Part shown: positions 36,961 through 47,929 of the stretch, one piece after another
Layout: every line of letters begins with the position of its first letter
Position numbering within the stretch: position 1 is the stretch's first letter
Assembly: GCA_963932145.1 (NCBI GenBank)
Contig: OZ010581.1
Coordinates: 83,462,093-83,526,092, forward strand
Reading direction: 5' to 3'
Length of the DNA: 64,000 bases
DNA from: Acanthosepion lycidas
Lineage: Eukaryota; Mollusca; Cephalopoda; Sepiida; Sepiidae
Notes under the pieces: model-generated
The model's database searches: none
What the model was told of the DNA's origin: nothing
The model's input: only the letters and a program-made list of their open reading frames with translations
Program-made: the position numbers and the translations under genes

Positions 36961-37621
36961 TGTGGCTAGCAGTTTCAATCTGAAATCTTACCTGACTTGT
37001 GATAATCAACACAGGTCATGTAAAGGATCTGTAGTTGGTCTTCATTCAACTATTCACTCTGTTAATTGTACATGCTTCAGCAGTACATTTACTAAATTTG
37101 AATGATACAGAGAAGATAAGTAGAGTTCAAGCACAAGGATGAAATGCAAATCCATGAAGTGTTCCATATTTTTAAAATAAATATATTATTTAATAGATAA
37201 ACAAATCATCTACTCAAATACAAGTCTCCACTAAAAATAATTAAGTAATAAAAAATAATTGCTGCTATAAATTTTCAATAAATTTCAGAAATTTCAAAAT
37301 ACCAGGAACTAGAAACATAAACTTCACTAAAATCTAAAACACATTCTACTCAAAGTAAAAAAAAAAAAAAGTTTATAATATCCAAGATTCCAATGTATCT
37401 TTTATGCTATATTCTGATCTGTATTTGAAAAATGTAAATTTATTTTTAAACCTATTATTTTTGTTTGAGTTGAAAGGAATTTTTTAAAGAGAATTGCAAA
37501 AGTTCTATTCGATGCTCAAATTGTCTTGATGTTAACCAGATTTCCTGTAAAAATAGTTATAAAATTACATAAAAATGCAATAAAATAATATTGTATTAAT
37601 TTTTCTTGTTTTCTTTTAAAG

Positions 37622-37768
37622 CTTTATGAAAATGAAAAAGAAGACTCTAATAGATTAAAGAAAGAACTAGAACAAATTAAAAAAGATTTTGCAATAACCA
37701 GAGCAGAAATGGAGAAGCTTCGAAGGTTACATGAAGATGTCTCAGCAGAGTTAAATCAAGAGAAAAGA
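37622..37768 (+). CDS. PPP1R12A: MYPT exon: coiled coil
   Basis: This 49-codon, phase-0 exon has an acceptor ttcttttaaag and a donor gtaagt. It starts LYENEKEDSNRLKKELE and continues as a charged coiled coil (IKKDFAITRAEMEKLRR) ending NQEKR. With the previous exon it rebuilds DYKKLYE, the MYPT hallmark at the start of the C-terminal coiled coil. The coiled coil is used for dimerisation and, in vertebrates, for interaction with PKG and other partners. Length and position relative to the C-terminus agree with the vertebrate protein. Confidence 0.9.
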
Positions 37769-38059
37769 GTAAGTAATCTTTCTTCATTTATGATGGTAGA
37801 AGTAGCTTTAAGTAATGATTCTCCACTTAGTAAAATTTTATAGGTGTCACATTTGTAATTCAGAAAGTTAATATTTAACAATAACAAGTACATGACAACC
37901 ATATATACATATGCAGAGATAAAATACAGTTTATAAATTCTTTGATTTAATGATTTTAATCGCTATAGGTAAGATGTATTCACAGATTATTTTTTTTTTT
38001 TTTTACAATAAATTAGCATCCTTCAATTAAATTTCAAAATAATATGAATATTTATATAT

Positions 38060-38165
38060 GGAGGTGCTGATGTTCACAGCCTGCTTCTTTAAATCTGACC
38101 AAATGACTAAACTTATCTTTAAGGACTTCTTGGTCAAGTGAGAAATTTTTTATTGCCCACTTTAG
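38060..38165. repeat. Mariner-type MITE fragment
   Basis: The left end ggaggtgctgatgttcacag and the inner aaatctgaccaaatg match the 6814 and 34555 copies, as does aaggacttcttggtca. The right end is lost. Confidence 0.45.
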
Positions 38166-38185
38166 CCAATCATGATTCTACTGAA

Positions 38186-38212
38186 TTTTTTTTTTTTTTT
38201 TTTTTTTTTTTT
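38186..38212 (+). repeat. Poly(T) tract
   Basis: An unbroken T run of about 27 bases. Confidence 0.9.
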
Positions 38213-38644
38213 CAATGTTTAGGAAATGCAAGATTTGAGCTTTTTTATAATCTGTATAATTAACGATGAAAGGTTATTGAAAGTTAAGCAGAATTCAAGG
38301 AGAAATATGATGATGATTGACATTGTAGTCAACAGGAAAGCAATAATCTGGAAGTGAGTCCCACAGTGAGGAGTACAAGAAAAAAATAATTAGCATAGAA
38401 TTTATGGTTACAACTAGCAATTTCAGCAGTGAAATTATGAGACCTAGCTTCCAATCTAGTACTGCACTTAAATTCATGAAGTGTAGGTACCAGAATGGGA
38501 ATCTCATCAGAAAAATTATATTTATAGAAAAGGCAGAGAGAAGATACATTATAGTGGTAGGAAAGTGACTGTTGTGATATTCTTATAATTGTTTGTATTC
38601 ATTCAGTTAATTATTTAATACCTTCTACTTATCTGCATACGAAC

Positions 38645-38818
38645 TGTTGTGTGATTTTGCGTCACGTGATCTTCTATTTATAAATAACGGTGGGACGCCT
38701 CTATCTTTCTCTCTGGCGTCCGTTCGTTCATATCTTCTACGTAACTGGTAACAGTGTATGCTTTTTATGTTGAATAAAACCATAATACTCAACTTTCTAA
38801 AAAGGTCTCTTTTCATCA
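38645..38818. repeat. Small LTR-like insert in the LINE fragment
   Basis: A 174-bp GC-richer block starts TGTTGTG and ends CATCA. It has a TATA-like tatttataaata (38677), an AATAAAA (38773) and an E-box-like cacgtgat. It breaks the LINE reading frame at LQSL, where relatives continue. This looks like a solo LTR or TRIM, but no clean target duplication was found, so the left limit is a guess. Confidence 0.35.
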
Positions 38819-39116
38819 CAGTGACTGAAGAGTTGATGCCAGGCCAGGTTCAATAAAGTTGCCAATTCTTTGGATTTTGTTGAGAATCTCTAAGCACATA
38901 GTAGATTTGTTGCACAGGCAAATTGTAAGACTTATAAATGTGCAAGATAGATTCTGGTGAGAAAAATTGTCTTGCACAACATAGTGAACTGACTTTCCTA
39001 GTAGCAGACTTAGCAATTGATTCAATATAAGGATTCCACTTCATGTCACTGGAAAATTTGAGACTAAGATGGTGCAGTGAGTTGCTCTCCTGGAAGTTAG
39101 CAGTAGGTAGGGCCAC
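38819..39116 (-). pseudogene. Jockey-like LINE reverse transcriptase, 3' fragment
   Basis: The minus strand encodes LKFSSDMKWNPYIESIAKSA, RKVSSLCCARQFFSPESIL and HIYKS. A frame change follows, then NKIQRIGNF and EPGLASTLQSL. This block is the well-known C-terminal region after the RT domain of jockey-type non-LTR retrotransposons. Only about 100 residues remain. A frameshift lies near 38930, and the LTR-like insert ends it at 38818. Confidence 0.8.
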
Positions 39117-39745
39117 ACAGACAAAATTTAGCCCTACACAAATTTATAAAAGATTATCTCCAAATACTTTTAGCTGCTATAAGACTGGGATATTAAAAAA
39201 ATATCCTGTTGTTTTTTTTTTTTTTGTTTTTTTTACATGAGATAATTAATGCAATTAGACTTTATTACTTGAACTTATATTTCTATCAAATAAAATTAAT
39301 AAAGCAGTTTCAGTTAAAAAAAAAACAACAAAAAAAACACTCATTTTAAAGAACTTTTATGCTAGATTAGGCAATTTGAAGGGTTACTATTACATTACAA
39401 CTAAAATAATGTCTATATTCTCAAACAGACTAGACATCAATTCAATTGCAATTTTTTTGTTTTATTTTAATGTGCCCATTTTTAGGGGGTCCCTCTGTCT
39501 TTCTTTTGCTCTCTAAACTTAAATTTAATTCCAAGTTTACAAATTTGAAAAGCCTGGGTTAAAAAAAAACACATCACAATCAAATTTGTATATCTCATCA
39601 AAATCACTTTCTCATAGTTTTTATATGCTTCATGATTTTATTGCAATATATATGATGCACGGTAAAAATAAATTTAAAAAAATTTCATAACACTGACATA
39701 AATTTTGATTGATTTATAAAGTAGTTTTTCTTTCTCCCTCTTCAG

Positions 39746-39796
39746 GAAAAGAGGGCACTGGAGCGTAAATTCTCCGAGTTAGAATCCACAGTTGTT
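39746..39796 (+). CDS. PPP1R12A: MYPT exon: 17-codon coiled-coil exon
   Basis: This 51-bp, phase-0 exon lies between ctccctcttcag and gtaagt. It encodes EKRALERKFSELESTVV. Vertebrate MYPT1 has the closely similar RRALERK block at this place, followed by eight residues and then the ELK of the zipper. Because the exon is symmetric (phase 0-0), skipping it would keep the frame and remove 17 residues, just over two heptads, of coiled coil. Confidence 0.9.
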
Positions 39797-40976
39797 GTAA
39801 GTATTTGTTTCATTATTACGCATCCTATTTTCTTGTTATGGAAATATATCAGAAGAGTTTTGTCAACATAAGATTATATGCAGGGTTATATGCCTTTTCA
39901 TATATTTTTCATGACACTATGATTTAGCTCTTTTGAAATACTTTATTATTGTATTAAACAATTTAAAATTCAATATTGCATAATTAATGTTGATTCTATA
40001 TTTTATGTATTTAAAAATTTGATTCAACAGGAGAATGACCATTGACAGTTAAACAAAATGATGTACAGATGGGTTGCATCTCCATCCAATTCCAAGTGTA
40101 TATGCACATAAAGTACATGCATATATGTTATTGATACTCTACCCTATGAACACTAATGGATAATGTCCCAATCCTCATTGGACACTATTGTAAGCAGGGG
40201 GTAATATGCTAAGTAGACCCACCACTAGCAGTGGTTTACCTAATTCACGCTGCTTGCAAGTATTGTATTCTGTTGATGTTATAAAAAATTACCATTTCAT
40301 TTCCAACCTCAATTTTGGTTATTCTCATTCAGTAACCTTTTCTAGGTTACAACAATATACACAAAGAAATTCACATCTCCCTTGAAGAACATTTTGAAAT
40401 ATTGTTTTAAGATAATGTATACCATGACTAATTAAGTGGCAATAAAAAAAAGTCTGTACCAAGAAATATCTGAAGGAAACCAAGATGAATATAATCATTA
40501 TTGTAGGGCTGCAAGCAAGAATGCATTCCATTCTCATTCATTTACCAAGAAAAATGCCAACAGAGCAATCTTATTCATTATTTCATTATCAGCAGATAAA
40601 AACAGACACTGATGTCATATAATTCATTATGATAAAATATTCACTTAAGTATGTTACACTCGTCTTGAAATGTATATTTGAAAGCTGAAAACATAAATTA
40701 ATTGAAAATAATAAAAACAGGTGGTAGAGGAAAATCTTTTTGTTTCAGCAATTTACTATGAAAACATTTTCAGAATTTGATCTGCAGTATTTAGTGACTA
40801 TCATTCAACTGTCTTAAATGTCATTAAATATTTGAACTGAGATGTGTTTATGAATATGGTTTCATTCATAATATATGCTAATTGAAAGTAGAATAGCAAC
40901 ACCCTGAATATGTATTTTAATTTATTTAATAAGTACAAGTAATATAATTGGATAGCAGTAAATGCTCAAATATATA

Positions 40977-41078
40977 TTAGGTTGGTGCAAAAATAATGAC
41001 GTAATAATGTCGTTTTTTGACGTTAAAAAATACGTGAAAAAACAACATTATTATGTCATTATTTTTGCACCAACCTAA
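40977..41078. mobile_element. 102-bp palindromic mariner MITE, copy 1
   Basis: It begins TTAGGTTGGTGCAAAAATAA and ends with the reverse complement. The two halves pair almost throughout, around a central ttaaaaaata. TA flanks both sides. The end matches the published terminal repeat of Hsmar1/MADE1-type mariners (TTAGGTTGGTGCAAAA). It inserted into the left target duplication of the hAT-like element starting at 41084. Confidence 0.95.
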
Positions 41079-42317
41079 TAGATAAGGTACCTCCACTGAA
41101 TTTTCAATACTTAAGATTTAAAATGAATTTTTAAAAATGAAAAAGCATTCTTGAAGCTTTGCTTTTAGCTTTAATTGAAAGCTAAATGATTAAATTTACT
41201 ATTTCCAGTTAGCAAAATACTCTGGTGTATTTCAACTAGAAATTATATTGATTAGAATCTTAACTTTTTGCTCACTTTCAGAAATTGTTTAAATTTAGCC
41301 TTTTTTGACATATTTGTAAACAAAAGTTAATTCTTGGTTTTAAAAATCTTCCAATATACTTTTCTGAAATTTTATTTGAGGAATATAAGCTGATTTAAAG
41401 TATAATTAATCTGATTTGAAAAAAATATTATTTACTTTAAGTTTAAAATAACAGAGAAATAAATTTTTAAAATAAACAGTAGCACAGTCAAGTGCTTGTC
41501 AACACCTCGTAAATCACTTGACAATTGATTTAAAAGGTGCTGACACTTTTATTATTGTTTATCTGTTAAAACATAATTTAAGAAAATAACAGGCAAATGC
41601 TTTTTTTATATAATTTTTAAGTACTCAGTAATCTAAAAAATGTTCTGTAATTTAATTTTAGGAATGCTGAATTTAAATTTACTATAGTCATCGCTCTTAT
41701 TTTCTTATGTCATGTATGATCACCATAATTTAAAACAGGGGCACATTACATATACATAAAAGAAAAAAAAAGTTGTTTTTTTTTTTGTTTTTTTTTAAAT
41801 ATTGAATGCAAACTGCTTTTTTTTTATTTAGCTTTTCAGTTTTTGATTCATAAATATAATTTTCATTTAATAACAATATCACCTAACTGGATTGAAGTAA
41901 TGCAGAATTCTAAACGATTATAAATTATTATAATTAAAATTTAACAAAAATGAAAACAATTCTTATAAAAATTCATTATTCATCGAAAAAAAAATTTTTC
42001 TTAAGACAATAGTGTCCTTAAATCTTATTTATAAAAACAATTAAAAGCTTCTCTAAATAGTTTTATTGCATGTCATTTTTTATTTTATGATTAGGAGCAG
42101 ATTTTCAAGAAATGAAAACAGTTTGAAAAAAGAAATTGATGATTTACATTCTCCAAGGAGTTCTGCTTTTAACTAATAAAACAAATTTTGGGATTGAAAT
42201 TTAATTTCTCAAAATTTCATGAAATTAAGTGGGGGTTAACATAAGTAAAAAGAAAAAAAATTTCAAAAATAATTTCATTCATTTGTGAATAAGTCTTGAA
42301 ATTTTTCACATCTTGTC

Positions 42318-42357
42318 ATTATCAGAGCATGATGAGATGTCATCATGCTCTGACAAT
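42318..42357. repeat. 18-bp inverted repeat inside copy B
   Basis: The arms attatcagagcatgatga and tcatcatgctctgacaat pair 17 of 18 around gatg. This hairpin was not found in copy C, so it may be a later insertion. Confidence 0.85.
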
Positions 42358-42364
42358 TATTTGA

Positions 42365-42385
42365 TTTTTTTTTTTTTTTTTTTTT
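42365..42385 (+). repeat. Poly(T) tract
   Basis: A T run of about 21 bases beside the hairpin in copy B. Confidence 0.9.
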
Positions 42386-42689
42386 CCAAGAATTTCAAAA
42401 TCAATGTGTTTTTCACTGGAAAAAAAATCACATAAACACTAATCATAATTATTGTCAACCATGCCATAAAAAATTAAACAAGATTTTTAACCAAAATTTT
42501 GAACATGCTAGAAAGGATTAAAAACTTTAAAAATTAATTAAATACTTTGGTCTTTCCTCTTAATAATATAAACATTTTGATGATAAAATTTTGTTTTTAT
42601 TAAATTTGGAGCATTTATTCATCATTCTATGCTGTTTTTCAGCAAAAAGTGGAGGTACCTAATATAGATCAATACATGCACAGTTGCCA

Positions 42690-43260
42690 AAACAAGATGT
42701 GTATCAAAAATGCATATTAATTCTTTGTATATCCTCCTTGTGTATTTACATAAACTTGTACTTTGCATTCATATGATTGTACAGATGGTGAATACCATCC
42801 TACAATACATTATTTCATGCCTCTTGTACCTGTTGGCACAATACAGCAAGAGCTGTAGATAGACTAATTGAATGAGTTTGGTGACCATGCCAACCAGATT
42901 TGTTGTTGAACAAAAGATATTGTCCAAGCACAGATATCATATGTTTGTGCATTATCATATTGGATCAGCATCTCACATTCCTGTTGTGGGAATGGCAACA
43001 AAATTGGTTGAACAATATTCTGGATGTTTGTACTACTGTTCAGGAAAGTGAGAATTGTGCATAACATGCAACACCATAATGTCAGTATGTCATAGCACTG
43101 GAGATGTACACGGAAGTATTGTGACATATGTCGATGTCTAGTTAAAAGCATGCATGCCTGTAGTTCTGCTGCAGATAAATGATTCTCATGGCGACACCTG
43201 TGTTGTGAAAGTTGTGTTGTCTGCCACTGCTGCTCTTAAAATGTGTTGATCTTATGTGGC
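42690..43260 (-). pseudogene. Tc1-like transposase relic
   Basis: The minus strand frame 43151-42864 shows VQPILLPFPQQECEMLIQYDNAQ, then SFVQQQIWLAWSPNSFN. Tc1-family transposases have QQDNARPH and WPARSPDLSPIE at these places. The catalytic Asp is kept in YDNAQ, while the SPDL block has decayed to SPNSF. Downstream, out of frame, weak matches to the C-terminal (QEAWNN-like) region run to about 42720. It begins just right of hAT copy B. Confidence 0.75.
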
Positions 43261-44615
43261 TATGCAGAATCTGGTTATGAAAGTTGATTTAACTATTGTT
43301 GCTGACATCAAAACACCATCAATGCTTTGTGTCTCTCAAATGATCTTCCACCCTCTTAGAGGTTCACAATCCAATTCCTCTCAAATGATTCTAATTGAAC
43401 AAAAGGAATACTTGTATCTGAAGCATTTCACTTGTACTGAACACATAACACATTCATCTCATTGAACTTTAATTGTAGCATGCATCAACATCTAAACTGT
43501 TTGCAGAAATAGTGATAGTAATAAACTTATTTATACTAAGAGTTATACAAATTTAAAGTTCATCAATTTTTATTTTAAACATTTTTATTATCAATTTTAA
43601 CAATTGGGAAAAATAAGTTTCAATCAAATCCTGATGTTGTGTTGATAACATTTTACAAATTATAGTAAAACGAACACAATTCATGTTAAAAATTACATTT
43701 ATATTCTAAAATATAATTTTCTTTATTTTGTTTCTAATTACTTCGATTTTGAAATGATTTATTATCATTTGAAAAATTGAATTGTTGTTTTTGTTGTTAA
43801 CACATATTGCATCCGAGCTCACAATTTGTGGAGACACGATCAGTGTCTGATTAATGTTTCATCAAATAAGGCTGTTCTCATAAAGAGGCATCCATCTTGT
43901 CTTCACAAATGACTGAGCATGGATATGATGAATTTAGATAAATCCTCCTTCACTGATATTTTGAATAACTTAAAAAAACAAATGCAGAAACTGGTCCTTT
44001 TAAGAATTTTACTAACATTTTATTGAATGTCTTATTGTAGATGCTGATGTTTTGTGTGCTGACAACATATTTCAAGTAGCAACACACTATGTAGAAAGAC
44101 TAAGATTTTTTACATCTCCACTAGGAAGATGCATTCCTTTTGTTGAATCATGGGAACTTTATAAGACCATCTCTACATTTCACAGTGGGGGGGATGCATT
44201 ACTTGCTTTTTTTTAAATATTCTAATTTAAGAAAGGAACAATTTGTTGCTTTCAGTATTAGTCTTGTAAGCATTATTGATACCAATGTTGTATTCTAGAA
44301 TTCTTCAAATCTTGAGTTGTTTTACTGTAATACAAATTACAGTAAACAAAAATATTGTATGTTCTCTTCCAGGCCAATACCACAAGGTATGTAACACAGG
44401 CAATTCTTTATCAGTTGTAATTAGACAAAGTTCATCAACACTGATCTCAAGAATCTAGAGGACATATTAAAATATATAAGTAATATCATCCCCTCAAAAT
44501 AAATATCCATTTTTATAGCACCATGAATGAAGAATAGAAAGATGAACTACATTGCTACAATAAAACTATTCTATATAAGAGAAGTTGAATAGATCCAAAG
44601 GATTTGTAGACATTA
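43261..44615. other. Unassigned intronic stretch
   Basis: The left part may be the 5' end of the Tc1 relic. Elsewhere I see no named repeat or exon. Confidence 0.35.
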
Positions 44616-45341
44616 CATCTGTGACGGGTACACACCTGGCCCAGGGTCGAATCCTTTGGTTACGGCGCCAACTGTGACGTCGCTCCTCCTGGTTCCAAGC
44701 GTGCCGCTCCAACCTCTTGGTTAGATGATCACCAGCCTCGCCTTTCCCAACCCGCTTCCAATACCTGGTTGCTAAAGCAACTGTACTGATCTCCGGTCTG
44801 TCTACCCACGCTGTGTTTAGATCTTAGACAGACGGGACCAGCAGGGATTGGGCCGTATGCAAGTTGAGTCCGACGGGGGTGGCAAAACACAAGTAAAAGA
44901 AAAAAAAAACCCACGAGACAAAAAATTACTGATAAAAAAAAAAGGTGACAACCTTTTATATCTAATGTCTGTTACATAAAGAAAAATTGTTCTCATTCCC
45001 GACCCGCTCTGTGGACTATGGCACCAAGCTTCTATCATACAACTTAACGATTTCGAATAGTCTACTCTCTAGAATTGTGTATGTCGGAGTGTGGTTTAGT
45101 TCGACACTGGGGCTAATTTCTATCAATCATTCGCAGTTGATTCTTCTCTTCGACTTGAGTTGTATTTCTTCACTTCGATCTGGTTGGGTCGAATTCTGTT
45201 CTCGGCTGGGCTTGATTTTAACTTCTTCTTCTTCTTCCGTCCAGTAACTCTTTGGCCTTGTCTTCGACTTGGCTGCAACTTCTCCGCGGCTTTCGAGTAA
45301 TCTTCTTCTTCGTCGACTTAGATAGAACTTCTCTTGTCTTT

Positions 45342-45445
45342 GACTTGGGCTGGAAGGATTTCTTGTTTTCGACTTGGGCTGGAAGGATTTCTTGTTCTTG
45401 ACTTGGGCTGGAAGGATTTCTTGTTTTTGACTTGGGCTGGAAGGA
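45342..45445 (+). repeat. 29-bp minisatellite
   Basis: The unit gacttgggctggaaggattt + cttgttttc starts at 45342, 45371, 45400 and 45429; the last copy is partial. Degenerate relatives (cttcgacttg..) continue to the left to about 45140, so the array grew inside the LTR-like element. Confidence 0.9.
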
Positions 45446-45702
45446 CCCCCCGCCGCAACCCCCCGCCGTCCGAGGTGATCTCTTCTCGCTGCCGTCCGGG
45501 GCTGAACTCTTCTTTTTGTCGATTGGGGTCCTGCTTTTATTGACGCCGCAGCAAACCGGGGTGGGTCTGTCGGCGTCAGGGCTCTCTCGATAATCCCAAA
45601 AGTCGCATTAGTTCTGATTTCCCATTATCGCTATTATTTTCACCCCTACTTCCTCACAGTGCCTCTGGGGGGGAAGACGCATACCCATCTCTCCCGGTCT
45701 CT

Positions 45703-45805
45703 CGTATGTCAGGTGACCATTTTCGACCAATGGTTCTTGATCGAGAATTCTCCCTCCTCTTTCCGCATATCACGTGACCGCTTTCGGCCAATGAGACTGT
45801 GGTGG
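45703..45805 (-). promoter_or_regulatory. Duplicated CCAAT/E-box promoter-like module
   Basis: Two related modules on the + strand read gtcaggtgaccattttcgac + caatgg and atcacgtgaccgctttcggc + caatga. Each joins an E-box-like (CAGGTG or CACGTG) site to a CCAAT box with equal spacing, about 60-65 bp apart. This suits an LTR U3 promoter, and its direction is uncertain. Confidence 0.45.
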
Positions 45806-46722
45806 GACGCCTCCCGTCTCCAATCGGGCATGGCTTACATCGTTCTTGTTCTAAAAAAAACAAAATCTAATTTGGCCTTTTTCACACGTACGAAAAATGA
45901 TAATCTTGGCTTTTTCTCACCTGGGTTCTGTCAAAACAGCCTGCCGCTAATTAGATGTGACTTCAGGAAAGAATATTGGCGCTATCTGTGAGCCGAGACA
46001 ATCGTTTTCTTTCCTTCTTTGTTTTTGGTCAGACCTGATAGTCAAAAATCTTAATTATCTGAATTGAAAATGTCTCCACTTCATCATCGTGGGGTTCCAA
46101 TTTTTAACAGGTCAGAATCTGTATACAGTTCCACCGGTCACCACCTCAACACAAAAAAAACACCTTTCCTCCGATTAAAATTTCGTTTTCATTGTTCAAA
46201 AATATCTTTATTGTTTCAGCCAACCTTAACAAAACTTCCATCCTACGCGGACACGGAATTAGTTCAAGTGCTTGACCTGATAATTTTGACACTTGTTAGG
46301 TGCTGGTCGTACGTGTGTGTTTTCGCTTACGACCTGGTTTCGTATTATGTTTCTGTCTTTCCTCTTCTTTTTGTTTTATTTTATTATCTCCAAACTCTAT
46401 TTCTTCAACCAAATATAACAATTTCTATTTCCCTGGATTTCGGTCAGGCAATTTGACCTGATATATTTTGACACCTGTCTTGTCTTAGTTTTACTTATGA
46501 CCGGGTTTTGTATCATCTATTCCTCTTTCTCTTTCTTTTTATTATTTTTTTTTTCTTCTTCTCTTTGGATCGCCTAAATACAGTTAGAGAATTATTCTCA
46601 AAACTCAATTATTCTTCGTTTCTAAATAACTAACAACTGGTTAATAAACCTAATAAAAATTAAATCATATTTCTATGAATATCTCTTTTTAGTCTTTCTA
46701 AAAATGCAGGGTGCCACACATC

Positions 46723-47880
46723 AGAGTGGTTTTCAGTAGCACAGCCATTCTTTGTAATATCTATTGGTCTTTTGTGAGAAGAGTAGATGACAAAAGATTG
46801 CATATATTTGAACATACTATGCAAATGTGGAAAAGAAATATGAGCAAAACCAGCTGACCATTGAAAGTCACACTCAAATATAGAAATGTCATATCCAAAG
46901 GTGAAGTAGAAAAATCAGGTATGGTAGACTATATCTGGAAGGAGAAAACAAAGATTATAGAAGAAATTGTCTATAACATATAGAATGGCCTATGTTAGAC
47001 ATATTGCTCTGTGGTTCAGCCAAATAGATTGATCTGATGTATATATTTGCTGCATTTTTTTTTTTTACCTTTCTATCGATATTGAATGTACATTTGAAAA
47101 AGGTTGAATCAGCTGAAATGTTATGGTAACACCAAAAGCAACAAAAAGAATGAGAACAACTTGAAACAACTCTTGAAATTCTACTTTTAGATAATAATTA
47201 TTTCAATAATTATTGATTACATATTTTCAATAATCTTTTTTTTTATGTAAAGAATTCTGAAAGTTTATAAAATGACTAGATTAATTTATTTTTAGCATAA
47301 CTCCAGCCCTCATCAATTTTATTTTTTATGTACTTCCAAATCTATTCTCTTCAAAATAATGACATAAGGAATTCATTAATTTTAACAGACAAAAAATTGT
47401 TTTAATATGGCCTTAAATTTCATGTCATGTCATGATATAAGATATTAAAACTAGTAAAGCCTAAGTATAAAGTAATCCAGTTGTCTTGTGGCATGAGCGA
47501 TATCACCCCTGAAGTAATAATAATGATAAAGGAGGATATGTTGTTAAACAGAAAATACCAAGTGAAAGATAAGCGTTATCAAGTAACCAAGATGTTAATA
47601 TGCTGTAAAGACTTTGAAATGTAAATGTTACAGAAAGTTAATTTAGAACACAAAATAAAATCTTTTTGTAAGTGTACAAAGGATATCAGGTTACTAATAG
47701 AAAATTACTGGAACAATGATAATTGGAACTTTTAAAAAAAGAAATGGATTTTGACACTATAAGAATCAAAGTTAAAATTAAGGATGTTTTGACCTGGAAT
47801 TTATTTTTAAAACAAGAATCTCTGTAGTTTAGAAAGAGCGGCAGAATAATTAATAGTGAGGTGATAAATGATAGCGTCTT
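46723..47880. other. Unassigned intronic stretch
   Basis: Around 46.8-47.0 kb the sequence is less AT-rich and resembles decayed coding DNA. I could not place it in a family. Confidence 0.3.
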
Positions 47881-47929
47881 GTTGTGAACCTTGGAAACCA
47901 ATTGATAAAAAAGTATATAGTTTATTCTC

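Larger units (their letters stand above)
34943..37621 (+). other. Intron (2.7 kb)
   Basis: It begins gtaagt with a T run and ends tttcttttaaag. It contains a (TG)n run, a 341-bp-spaced direct repeat pair and an inverted SINE. No extra exon is needed, because DYKK|LYE joins directly. Confidence 0.85.
37769..39745 (+). other. Intron (2.0 kb) with mobile relics
   Basis: It runs from gtaagtaat to ctccctcttcag and contains a MITE fragment, a LINE 3' fragment and an LTR-like insert. The flanking exon sequences join without a gap in the coiled coil. Confidence 0.85.
41084..42661 (+). mobile_element. hAT-like non-autonomous element, copy B (1578 bp)
   Basis: The left end is AAGGTACCTCCACTGAATTT and the right end, read inwards, is TAGGTACCTCCACTTTTTGC. 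The right flank is ATATAGAT (42662-42669). The left flank reads ATATAGAT once the mariner MITE and one TA are removed. An 8-bp target duplication and TAGG ends suit the hAT superfamily. No transposase frame was seen. Internal blocks are shared with copies A (21857) and C (50109). Confidence 0.85.
44620..46718. mobile_element. 2.1-kb CpG-rich LTR-like element
   Basis: It starts TGTGACGGGTACACACC and ends CAGGGTGCCACA. CATC lies directly outside both ends (44616-44619 and 46719-46722), and ACATC fits as well if one base is shared. TG..CA ends and a 4-5 bp duplication suit a solo LTR or short LTR element. On the minus strand TGGCGCCGTAACC follows a second CGTCACA end (44673), like an LTR end plus primer-binding site, with only about 40 bp beyond. 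GC and CpG are far higher than in the surrounding intron. No protein domain was recognised in its several short frames. Confidence 0.65.

Noticed and set aside
45334-46456. Plus-strand frames in the LTR-like element as genes
   Set aside because: One is the translation of the 29-bp minisatellite. The others lack domains and sit in promoter-like DNA.
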